DNA of 31,792 nt from CAZWXH01 sp964637725 (GTDB lineage Bacteria; Bacillota_I; Bacilli_A; Erysipelotrichales; Coprobacillaceae): NCBI GenBank assembly GCA_964637725.1, contig CAZWXH010000008.1:1-31792 (forward strand). Direction: 5' to 3'. The first letter of the stretch is position 1; the number at the start of each line of letters is the position of its first letter. Below are positions 25,237 through 31,792 of this stretch, piece by piece. The translations under genes and the position numbers were made by a program. The notes below the pieces were generated by a model. The model was given only the letters and a program-made list of their open reading frames with translations, searched no databases and was not told the origin of the DNA.

Positions 25237-25495
25237 GTTGTATCTTCATGACTTCTTCTTGTAACTTATCAACTGTTTTCTTAATCAAGTCATAATCCTT
25301 ATCATCTTTTTGATTATCTAGAGGTATTTCTAGATAAGATAAATATGAACTATTTAATGATATCATACTTCCTAAAGATGAAAAGAAGTTACCTATAACA
25401 TCTTGTTCATCTATAGTAAAACAATCCATAAAACTTGCACTAATCAATACTATCATTTGGTCCATTATTAATGGATGAATTGAAGGAAGCCCCAC
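25223..25495 (-). CDS. Small conserved-looking protein of unknown function (90 residues)
   Basis: The N-terminal half is hydrophobic with alternating polar residues (SIHPLIMDQMIVLISASFMD) and the C-terminal part is a charged helix (KKTVDKLQEEVMKIQQ). It starts with GTG after a weak GGTGAT site; the frame is open only four codons further upstream, so no better start exists. It ends at its own terminator. Not a shadow of another gene, as nothing is coded opposite. Resembles small uncharacterised proteins of Firmicutes; no function can be given. Confidence 0.65.
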   Translation of the reverse strand: MGLPSIHPLIMDQMIVLISASFMDCFTIDEQDVIGNFFSSLGSMISLNSSYLSYLEIPLDNQKDDKDYDLIKKTVDKLQEEVMKIQQSKH

Positions 25496-25548
25496 TCTAT
25501 CACCAATTTATTATATGCATCATATATATAAATGAACAATAGATTAAC

Positions 25549-25818
25549 CTACTTTCTTTTCTTTGTATGATTTTTTCTTTCCTTAGCTGCAATATCTAGA
25601 TACGCTCTTGCTTCTTTTTTTGTGATTTCTGTTCGATAACCACATAGTGGACAATCTAAATAATATTGTTTCCCTAATGGAAATACTGGAATAAAGAAAA
25701 TTACATACCAATTCCACTTATATATGATTTGAAATCTTTCATCCTTTTGACATTGTTCACAATGTGTTCTCTCACTCATAATTCCTAATAACTTAATAAA
25801 TCCTTTTTTACCAAACAT
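25549..25818 (-). CDS. Small zinc-ribbon membrane protein
   Basis: An 89-residue protein with two Cys pairs (CEQC and CPLC) that form a zinc ribbon, separated by a hydrophobic aromatic segment (WNWYVIFFIPVFPLGKQYY) that may be membrane-associated, and a very basic tail (KNHTKKRK). This is the zinc_ribbon_15-like layout of small Firmicutes proteins of unknown role. GGAGAG precedes the ATG. It follows the SUKH gene by 18 bases and is probably cotranscribed. Confidence 0.75.
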   Translation of the reverse strand: MFGKKGFIKLLGIMSERTHCEQCQKDERFQIIYKWNWYVIFFIPVFPLGKQYYLDCPLCGYRTEITKKEARAYLDIAAKERKNHTKKRK

Positions 25819-25836
25819 CTTTACTCTCCTAACTTA

Positions 25837-26409
25837 TTAAAATTTTTCTTCTACCCATACTTCGTTGTCTAACTCTTCTTCATCTTCATCTATAAAATGA
25901 CTTTCTGATTGTAATCCTTTTATAAATGTTTCAAAGTTCTTAGCAACAAAGGTAATCTTATAATTAAAGTCATGATCTACATGAACAACCTCTGGTTCTC
26001 CATCTTTACCACACTTACGATAGTCTAACATAATTATCTCTTGATATCCAGCAGGAGTATCACAAATACATACACCAATATCAGGATATCCGAGATCTTC
26101 TACCATATACTTAGTCCCTAAAACACCACCAAGTGAATATGTTATTTCATCTCCTAAACCAATAATACCTTCTAATATGATATGATCTGGAGCCCATGTT
26201 TTAGAATCTTTCATAACATAACAATTCTTTTTTAAAAGGCCCCCATTATGCAACTTCATTAATTCTTTATACGAATCTGGTAATGTATAACCAAGCTTCT
26301 TCTCTATTTTTAAAATATCTTCATCAGTTGGTTTTTTCATCATATAATGATTAACTGAATAATCATTATCGTTCCAAAAATCAGTAAAATTAAATTGATC
26401 AAAGTACAT
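25837..26409 (-). CDS. SMI1/KNR4 (SUKH) family protein
   Basis: Cytoplasmic protein of the SUKH superfamily. The signature lies in the first half: PTDEDILKIEKKLGYTLPDS, then YKELMKLHNGG, with the later G-x-G and DTPAGYQE strand typical of the fold. SUKH proteins are often immunity proteins against polymorphic toxins, but also occur alone. No toxin gene adjoins here. Start chosen at ATG 26409 with GAGGAG upstream; an ATG four codons earlier (26421) lacks a site. A leftward TTGATT-17-TATAAA may be its promoter. Confidence 0.85.
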   Translation of the reverse strand: MYFDQFNFTDFWNDNDYSVNHYMMKKPTDEDILKIEKKLGYTLPDSYKELMKLHNGGLLKKNCYVMKDSKTWAPDHIILEGIIGLGDEITYSLGGVLGTKYMVEDLGYPDIGVCICDTPAGYQEIIMLDYRKCGKDGEPEVVHVDHDFNYKITFVAKNFETFIKGLQSESHFIDEDEEELDNEVWVEEKF

Positions 26410-26506
26410 ACCACTCCTCATTTCTTTTCATATTTATACATGAGATTAACTTCTTACTGATAGTATAACACTTTATAAAAACGCACTCTAGAAAAATCAA
26501 CCATTT

Positions 26507-26538
26507 AAAAAAAGAATATATCAAGCGATATACTCTTT
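26507..26538 (-). terminator. Terminator of the scr operon
   Basis: A 12-pair stem AAAGAATATATC / GATATACTCTTT (one G-T pair) with loop AAGC and a T run leftward, immediately after the scrB stop. Confidence 0.88.
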
Positions 26539-27933
26539 CTATTTTATATTATATTGTCCTAATAAATAACATTTTCCTACTAAATCAATATTACTCATTA
26601 TTGATGTATTATTTGAATAAACTCTTGTCGTTAAAGTATATTGACCATGGTTGATAAATACTTCTAGGGAGGAAGTATCACTAAATATTGTCATGTCTTC
26701 TATTTCATCAACTTCGATATGTCTAGTCTCTCTACCATAACCACTTTTACCCATTGTTAAGGTTAAGAGTTTATTTGTATACTTTAATTTAACATCTTCT
26801 CTTAATTCTATCTCAAATTCTTTATTATCAATCAAAAGATTGAATTCATAACATAAATTGTTTATATCAATTTGTTGATTTGATTTTAAACTTATATCTA
26901 ATTCTTTTAATCTTAGATCTTTTGTTTCTGAGATAGGATATTGATAGATATGATTATCTTTATATGTTAATTCTCTTGGTAATGTTAAGGCATGTTGCCA
27001 ATTTGATTTGATTGTTGGATTTGTATAAGGAACATCAGGTAAACCCATCCAACCAATCATAATCACTCTTCCTTTATCATCTTTCATGACTTGAGGAGCG
27101 TAGAAATCAAAGCCATAGTCAAGTTCTACAAAATCACTTAAACTATACTCATCTTCTATATTTCCATCAATTATATAATAGCCATTTTGATAAAGATTTT
27201 CATAATGATAACCTTCTGTTTCAACTCCTTGTGGGCAGCAAATCATAACCATTTGATTATCAAAATCAATTAAGTTGGGACATTCCCACATATATCCAAA
27301 ACGACTATCAGATTGAATACGATTAACATATTCAAAATTATATAATTCTTTTGATTTATATAACAAACAACATCCTACATCTTTATCACTTCTTGCACCT
27401 AAGATCATATAATAGTCATTGTCTTTCTTTATGACTTGAGGATCTCGAACATGGCAACTCATATCATGAGGATAGTCATCGTTTGTCATTAAACATTCTT
27501 TGTTTTCATAATGAATACCATCACGACTTATCGCAAGCATAGTATTGTGCCCACGACCACTATAAATATAATCATGATTCCCTTCATGTTTTACATTACC
27601 TGTATAGTATAGATACATCTTGTCATCTTTTACAATAGCTGAACCAGAATAGACACCATGTTGATCATACTCATTATCTGGAAAAAGCGGTACTGGTAAT
27701 TTCTCAAAAGTTATGAAGTCTTTTGTTTTATAATGTCCCCAATACTTTCTTGATCCTTTGCTATCTTCTGGCGCATATTGATAACAAATGTGATATTCTC
27801 CTTTAAATTGGCATAATCCATTAGGATCATTTAACCAACCTGTTGGAGGCATGAGATGATAACTTAAACGCCATTCGTCTTGAATTGCTTTTTTTTCTAA
27901 TTCATTAATTTCTTTGTCTGTTAGATATGTCAT
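26539..27933 (-). CDS. scrB: Sucrose-6-phosphate hydrolase (GH32)
   Basis: Cleaves sucrose-6-phosphate to glucose-6-phosphate and fructose after PTS uptake. A 464-residue GH32 enzyme with WLNDPNG (nucleophile Asp), FRDP-type motif seen as VRDPQ (transition-state Asp) and WECPNL (acid/base Glu). The five-bladed propeller is followed by a C-terminal beta-sandwich (about 340-464, including DTSSLEVFINHG). It lies eight bases after scrA in the same operon. Confidence 0.95.
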   Translation of the reverse strand: MTYLTDKEINELEKKAIQDEWRLSYHLMPPTGWLNDPNGLCQFKGEYHICYQYAPEDSKGSRKYWGHYKTKDFITFEKLPVPLFPDNEYDQHGVYSGSAIVKDDKMYLYYTGNVKHEGNHDYIYSGRGHNTMLAISRDGIHYENKECLMTNDDYPHDMSCHVRDPQVIKKDNDYYMILGARSDKDVGCCLLYKSKELYNFEYVNRIQSDSRFGYMWECPNLIDFDNQMVMICCPQGVETEGYHYENLYQNGYYIIDGNIEDEYSLSDFVELDYGFDFYAPQVMKDDKGRVIMIGWMGLPDVPYTNPTIKSNWQHALTLPRELTYKDNHIYQYPISETKDLRLKELDISLKSNQQIDINNLCYEFNLLIDNKEFEIELREDVKLKYTNKLLTLTMGKSGYGRETRHIEVDEIEDMTIFSDTSSLEVFINHGQYTLTTRVYSNNTSIMSNIDLVGKCYLLGQYNIK

Positions 27934-27941
27934 AATATCAC

Positions 27942-29780
27942 CTAATTAATTTCTAAGACTGCTTCATTTAAAGAAGCATTTCCTTCTTTTAATAATGTCA
28001 CACTTTGACCACTTGTAATGATAACTGGTGTTGCTGTTAAACATTGATTATCTTCAATCATTTTCAAATCAATTGTCATAAGTAAATCACCTTGTTTTAC
28101 AACTTGTCCTTGTTCTACATGTTGAATAAAAGGTTTCCCTTCTAACTTAACAGTATCTAAACCAACATGTATTAAATATTCTACCCCTTGTTTATCCTTT
28201 ATCCCTAAAGCATGTTTGGTAGGAAAAATCATAGTGACTTCTCCATCAACTGGTGAAACAAGTTTTCCTTCTTCAGGAAAAATAACAAATCCATCTCCCA
28301 TCATTTTTTGAGAAAAGATTTCATCTGGTGCTTCTGTAATTGGTGCTACCACACCTTTCATTGGCATTGAAATTGTTTTCTTTGACTCTGTATTTGATCT
28401 TTTATGAAGGATAATTGTTAATACAAAAGTTACCACAAAACTTAAGATCATTCCTATTCCAAAGTTCACCCATGAAGATGCTGGAATAGAGAGGAAACCA
28501 GGTAATCCAGCAGCTCCTAAAGCGATGGCTAAAGTATGTGAGAAAGCAAGATAGGCACTCCCTACTGCTGATCCTATCATAGCTGCAATAAATGGATATT
28601 TTAATTTTAATGTCACACCAAACATGGCTGGTTCAGTGATACCAAGTAATGCTGAAACCCCTGATGCTGAACAAATACTTTTTAACTTCTTATCTTTTGT
28701 GATGACTAATATTGCTAGTACTGCTGCCCCTTGTGCAACGTTCGACATTGATGCAGTTGGGAAAATAAATGATCCTCCTGTTGTCTTCACTGCTGCTAAT
28801 AATTGTGTTTCAATTGCTATAAAACTATGATGCATTCCTGTTAAACAGATTGGTGCATATAATAAACCAAATATTGCCCCACCAAATAAACCTAAAGAAT
28901 TATACATCCAAGAAATTCCATCAGATAATAAAACCCCTGCTTCTCTTAAGATAGGACCAACAACAATAAATGTAATAAATCCAGTAATAACAGTTGCTAA
29001 TAATGGTGTAGATAAATTATCTAACCAAGTCGGTGTAATCCTGTGTAGTCTTTTTTCAATATTTGCGAGTACCCAAGATACCCCCAATACTGGTAAAACA
29101 GTTCCTTGATATCCTACCGCTTCAATTGATAAACCAAAGACATTCCATGTTGGAACTTCTACTCCTGTTCCATATGAATAAGCATTTAATAATTCAGGAT
29201 GAACCATAATCATCCCCATTGCAGCCCCTAAGTATGGATTCCCACCAAACTTCTTAGTTGCACTAAATCCTATTAATATAGGTAAAAAAGTAAATGCTGC
29301 ATTTGAAAACATATTGATAATTGAAGCTAAATCTTTATATGCTGGATATGCTTCAATTAAACTTTTACTGTCAAAAAACAAACCTTGTGCTGTTAATATA
29401 TTATTAATACCCATTAATAACCCTCCAGCAACAATGGCTGGAATAATAGGCACAAATATATCACTTAATGTTTGAACAAATCTTTGTAAAAGATTTCCCT
29501 TACTTTCTTTCTTCACTTCTTTAACTTCTTGATTTCCTAATAATTTATTTAATTCCTCACAGACAAGATTAACCAATCCAGATCCTAAGATAATTTGGTA
29601 TTGATCCTTTGCTTGAAAAGTCCCTTTTACACCTTCGATATCTGTTAACTTATTTTCATTAACAAGCGCTTCATCTTTTAAAGATAAACGTAATCTTGTT
29701 GCACAATGCATTGCTGAAATAATATTTTCTTTACCACCAACACATTCAATAATTTGACTTGCTATTTTTTGATAGTCCAT
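27942..29780 (-). CDS. scrA: Sucrose-type PTS transporter EIIBCA
   Basis: Membrane enzyme II that imports and phosphorylates a sugar, most likely sucrose given the neighbouring hydrolase and regulator. Domain order: EIIB with the phosphocysteine in HCATRLR; EIIC with about ten membrane segments (about 95-450); and a C-terminal glucose-type EIIA with His residues in TKHALGI and LIHVGLDTV. Start chosen at ATG 29780 because GAGGAGGAGAAGGGA lies directly before it. An upstream in-frame ATG at 29816 would place a ScrR operator inside the coding region and is rejected. Confidence 0.93.
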   Translation of the reverse strand: MDYQKIASQIIECVGGKENIISAMHCATRLRLSLKDEALVNENKLTDIEGVKGTFQAKDQYQIILGSGLVNLVCEELNKLLGNQEVKEVKKESKGNLLQRFVQTLSDIFVPIIPAIVAGGLLMGINNILTAQGLFFDSKSLIEAYPAYKDLASIINMFSNAAFTFLPILIGFSATKKFGGNPYLGAAMGMIMVHPELLNAYSYGTGVEVPTWNVFGLSIEAVGYQGTVLPVLGVSWVLANIEKRLHRITPTWLDNLSTPLLATVITGFITFIVVGPILREAGVLLSDGISWMYNSLGLFGGAIFGLLYAPICLTGMHHSFIAIETQLLAAVKTTGGSFIFPTASMSNVAQGAAVLAILVITKDKKLKSICSASGVSALLGITEPAMFGVTLKLKYPFIAAMIGSAVGSAYLAFSHTLAIALGAAGLPGFLSIPASSWVNFGIGMILSFVVTFVLTIILHKRSNTESKKTISMPMKGVVAPITEAPDEIFSQKMMGDGFVIFPEEGKLVSPVDGEVTMIFPTKHALGIKDKQGVEYLIHVGLDTVKLEGKPFIQHVEQGQVVKQGDLLMTIDLKMIEDNQCLTATPVIITSGQSVTLLKEGNASLNEAVLEIN

Positions 29781-29797
29781 TCCCTTCTCCTCCTCTG

Positions 29798-29811
29798 TGG
29801 TATCGGTTCCA
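29798..29811. promoter_or_regulatory. ScrR operator O2, downstream of the scrA promoter
   Basis: Imperfect 14-base dyad TGGTATCGGTTCCA with a CG centre, a LacI-family pattern. It lies at about +2 to +15 of the scrA transcript. Confidence 0.72.
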
Positions 29812-29818
29812 TACATTA

Positions 29819-29847
29819 AATATATACTGTTTCATTTTATATGTCAA
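29819..29847 (-). promoter_or_regulatory. scrAB promoter
   Basis: Leftward TTGACA (29842-29847), 17 bases, TATATT (29819-29824), flanked by two ScrR operators. Confidence 0.85.
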
Positions 29848-29865
29848 TAGATTTTCATAAAAAAG

Positions 29866-29879
29866 TGAAATCGGTTCCA
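29866..29879. promoter_or_regulatory. ScrR operator O1, upstream of the scrA promoter
   Basis: Imperfect 14-base dyad TGAAATCGGTTCCA, same GGTTCCA half-site as O2. Its centre is 68 bases from that of O2, which would allow looping across the promoter. Confidence 0.72.
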
Positions 29880-29885
29880 TGTTGT

Positions 29886-29910
29886 ATAAAAAAAGAAAGT
29901 ATTACTTTCT
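29886..29910 (-). terminator. Terminator of scrR
   Basis: Stem AGAAAGT / ACTTTCT with a three-base loop and seven T leftward. It overlaps the scrR stop, so scrR is transcribed apart from scrAB. Confidence 0.8.
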
Positions 29911-30897
29911 ATTCATAACACTTTCTCCTTCAATCATATGATAATCAATATACTGTGTTTTTTCTACAATACGATCTTCTATTAAATCAATAATTGTTTT
30001 ACCAGCAAGCTTTCCTGTTTCTTCATTATGAAACCTCACTGTTGTAAGTGATGGTGTCATATATGAAGATACTTCATATCCCCCAAATCCAATCAATGAA
30101 ATATCACCAGGAACAGATAATCCTTTTTCTTTGATTGCTTTTAAACAACCTAATGCTATATTATCAGTAGCACATATCATGAGTGTCGGTTTTTTATTTT
30201 CTAGATAGGATATTGTTTTTTGATATGCTTTTTCAAAAGAAAAATCTGTTTCAATATTATCTATATGATCTACACCTTGATCTTTTAATCCTGCATAAAT
30301 TCCTTTTCGACGTTCTACTCCTACCGCTTCATCTTTTTGATTAACACCAACATAACAAATATTATTGTGTCCATGATCAACTACATACTTTCCAACTTCA
30401 TAACCTGCTTGATAATCATTATTGACAATTGAATAGCCTAACTCATATTTTTGAGCAACAAAGAGGAAAGGTATATCTAATGATGAAGCCATTTTTTGAT
30501 GAGCCATTGTAACATGTGTTGCCATTAAAATAATCCCATCAACATTCATTCTCTCTAATTGTTCTATCGAAGTTAATTCTCTTAATTCATTATGATTCGT
30601 ATTCATAATAATAGATGTATAGCCTTGATCTTTAAGATATTGATCCATTGACATCAAAACCCTTGATGTTGTAATGGAATCTAAACAAGGAACAACTATT
30701 CCTATAGTTTTAGAATACTTAGCTTTTAAAGATTGGGCAATCGCATTAGGTTCATAACGATACTCATCTATTATTTTCTTTAATTTTTCTCTTGTTTCAT
30801 CCTTAACATAACCACCATTAAAATATCTAGAGACTGTACTCTTTCCCACTCCAGCTATTTTAGCTATGTCACCCATTGTTAATTTTTTATCTTTCAT
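29902..30897 (-). CDS. scrR: LacI family repressor of sucrose genes
   Basis: A 331-residue LacI/GalR regulator. The N-terminal helix-turn-helix is MGDIAKIAGVGKSTVSRYFN, with the hinge helix at NAIAQSLKAKYSKT. The ligand-binding domain (about 60-331) is PBP-I-like (IGIVVPCLDS; CATDNIALGCLKAIKEKG; ISLIGFGGYEVSSYM; LTTVRFHNEETG). Position next to scrA-scrB and TGGAACC-type operators at both genes support sucrose repression; the inducer is probably a sucrose-derived sugar or phosphate. Confidence 0.92.
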   Translation of the reverse strand: MKDKKLTMGDIAKIAGVGKSTVSRYFNGGYVKDETREKLKKIIDEYRYEPNAIAQSLKAKYSKTIGIVVPCLDSITTSRVLMSMDQYLKDQGYTSIIMNTNHNELRELTSIEQLERMNVDGIILMATHVTMAHQKMASSLDIPFLFVAQKYELGYSIVNNDYQAGYEVGKYVVDHGHNNICYVGVNQKDEAVGVERRKGIYAGLKDQGVDHIDNIETDFSFEKAYQKTISYLENKKPTLMICATDNIALGCLKAIKEKGLSVPGDISLIGFGGYEVSSYMTPSLTTVRFHNEETGKLAGKTIIDLIEDRIVEKTQYIDYHMIEGESVMNRK

Positions 30898-30917
30898 ATA
30901 TGTACCTCATATATGTT

Positions 30918-30967
30918 ATCATACCCAAAATAGCACAATGATGCAATAAAATGTGGACTTGGTTCCA
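30918..30967 (-). promoter_or_regulatory. scrR promoter and operator O3
   Basis: Leftward TTGCAT (30941-30946), 17 bases, TATGAT (30918-30923). Just upstream lies TGGACTTGGTTCCA (30954-30967), a weaker operator sharing GGTTCCA with O1 and O2. This suggests autoregulation and could also influence the divergent gene. Confidence 0.62.
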
Positions 30968-30997
30968 TAAATATAGTCTCAATTTTTATAAAACCTA

Positions 30998-31027
30998 TTG
31001 ACTTCAAGCACACTTTAAGCGTTAATA
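30998..31027 (+). promoter_or_regulatory. Promoter of the DUF362 gene
   Basis: Rightward TTGACT (30998-31003), 18 bases, TTAATA (31022-31027). GGAGG lies nine bases before the ATG. Confidence 0.6.
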
Positions 31028-31049
31028 TAGAGTATGGAGGTATTAATAC

Positions 31050-31792
31050 ATGGAAAAATCAAAAGTATATTATTGCGATATGCATGCTACTGGAAGAATG
31101 AATCTTCCTCAAAAATTAAAACATTTAATGAAGAAGGCAGGTTTTGAAAACATTGACTTTGAAAATCAATATGCTGCTATTAAAGTTCATTTTGGTGAAC
31201 CTGGAAACTTAGCTTTCTTAAGACCTAATTATGCAAAAGTTGTTGCAGATTATATTAAAGAATTAGGTGGTAAGGCTTTTGTGACTGATTGTAACACTTT
31301 ATATGTAGGTGGTAGAAAGAATGCCTTAGATCATTTAGATAGTGCCTATACAAATGGATACAACCCTTTTCAAACTGGTGTGCATACAATCATTGCTGAT
31401 GGATTAAAAGGGACTGACGAAGCATTAGTTCCAGTTAATGGAGAATATGTTAAAGATGCCAAAATTGGACAAGCAATTATGGATGCTGATATCGTTATTT
31501 CATTAAACCATTTCAAAGGACATGAATTAACTGGTTTTGGTGGAGCTATTAAAAACCTTGGTATGGGATGTGGATCACGTGCTGGTAAAATGGAAATGCA
31601 TAGTTCAGGAAAACCAGAAGTTGATCATGATCCTTGTATTGGATGTGGACAATGTATTAAGATTTGTGCACACAATGCAATAACAATGTCTAACGGTAAA
31701 GCAACAATTGACCACAATAAATGTACTGGTTGTGGTCGTTGTATTGGCGTATGCCCTAAAGATGCCATTGCGGCTGAAAACGATGAAGCAAA
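31050..31792 (+). CDS. DUF362 protein with two 4Fe-4S ferredoxin motifs (partial)
   Basis: The ATG at 31050 follows GGAGG; the gene runs off the right edge after about 247 codons. Residues 1-185 match the DUF362 family (AAIKVHFGEPGNLAFLRPNY; VTDCNTLYVGGR; ISLNHFKGHELTGFGGAIKN). Then two ferredoxin-type cluster motifs follow: CIGCGQCIKIC and CTGCGRCIGVC, each with a later Pro or Ala-His variant (the first motif continues AHNA, so its usual Pro is replaced). Such proteins occur widely in strict anaerobes as putative electron-transfer or iron-sulfur enzymes of unknown reaction. Confidence 0.9.
   Translation, partial: MEKSKVYYCDMHATGRMNLPQKLKHLMKKAGFENIDFENQYAAIKVHFGEPGNLAFLRPNYAKVVADYIKELGGKAFVTDCNTLYVGGRKNALDHLDSAYTNGYNPFQTGVHTIIADGLKGTDEALVPVNGEYVKDAKIGQAIMDADIVISLNHFKGHELTGFGGAIKNLGMGCGSRAGKMEMHSSGKPEVDHDPCIGCGQCIKICAHNAITMSNGKATIDHNKCTGCGRCIGVCPKDAIAAENDEA

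Noticed and set aside
25549..26409. Toxin-immunity module built around the SUKH protein
   Set aside because: No polymorphic toxin, secretion signal or nuclease domain adjoins it. The neighbour is a small zinc ribbon protein.
29781..29816. Upstream ATG (29816) as scrA start
   Set aside because: It would put operator O2 inside the coding sequence, lacks a ribosome binding site and adds residues not typical of EIIB; the ATG at 29780 has a very strong site.

Overview
The window is a strongly AT-rich stretch from a low-GC Bacillota. TTGACA/TATAAT-type promoters, GGAGG ribosome binding sites, lipoprotein signal peptides and a clostridial-type DUF362/ferredoxin protein all fit. The overall style suggests a gut anaerobe such as an Erysipelotrichales/Coprobacillaceae relative; that placement is inference. 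Two blocks of exactly 100 N show this is draft scaffold sequence.

Left part (1-8.3 kb): a partial HD-GYP c-di-GMP phosphodiesterase; a marR-MATE drug-efflux pair with a MarR-type operator; a membrane dCache-GGDEF-EAL gene broken by one in-frame TAA and joined (TAATG) to a xylose-binding-like lipoprotein; and a DHA3/Mef-like MFS efflux gene with TGA at an expected Trp codon. The MFS gene is preceded by a leader with a short ORF and competing hairpins that looks like an attenuator.

Middle part (8.3-17.05 kb): one leftward, tightly overlapping operon. In transcription order it holds a degenerate-GGDEF/EAL gene (frameshifted), an OppA-type binding protein (broken), OppB, OppC, OppD (Walker A region lost in an N gap) and two tandem paralogous TPR-GGDEF diguanylate cyclases with intact GGDEF motifs. 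No oppF is visible. The layout suggests peptide uptake coupled to c-di-GMP turnover, with the TPR domains as possible receptors for imported peptide (hypothesis).

Next part (17.05-22.8 kb): a MerR-MFS-carboxymuconolactone decarboxylase operon, an UlaG-like metallo-hydrolase and a LysR regulator. The MerR operon and the hydrolase share an identical 24-bp element with the same -35/-10 geometry, so they are probably one regulon. Then come a 43-residue protein gene and a C39-like lipoprotein gene; a structured RNA of unknown class with its own promoter and terminator precedes the lipoprotein gene.

Right part (22.9-31.8 kb): two HAD-IIB phosphatases, a Bcp peroxiredoxin, three small genes (unknown, zinc ribbon, SUKH), a complete sucrose PTS cluster (scrR, scrA, scrB) with three LacI-type operators and a clear promoter, and a divergent partial DUF362/ferredoxin gene at the edge. 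No tRNA, rRNA, CRISPR array or insertion sequence was seen.
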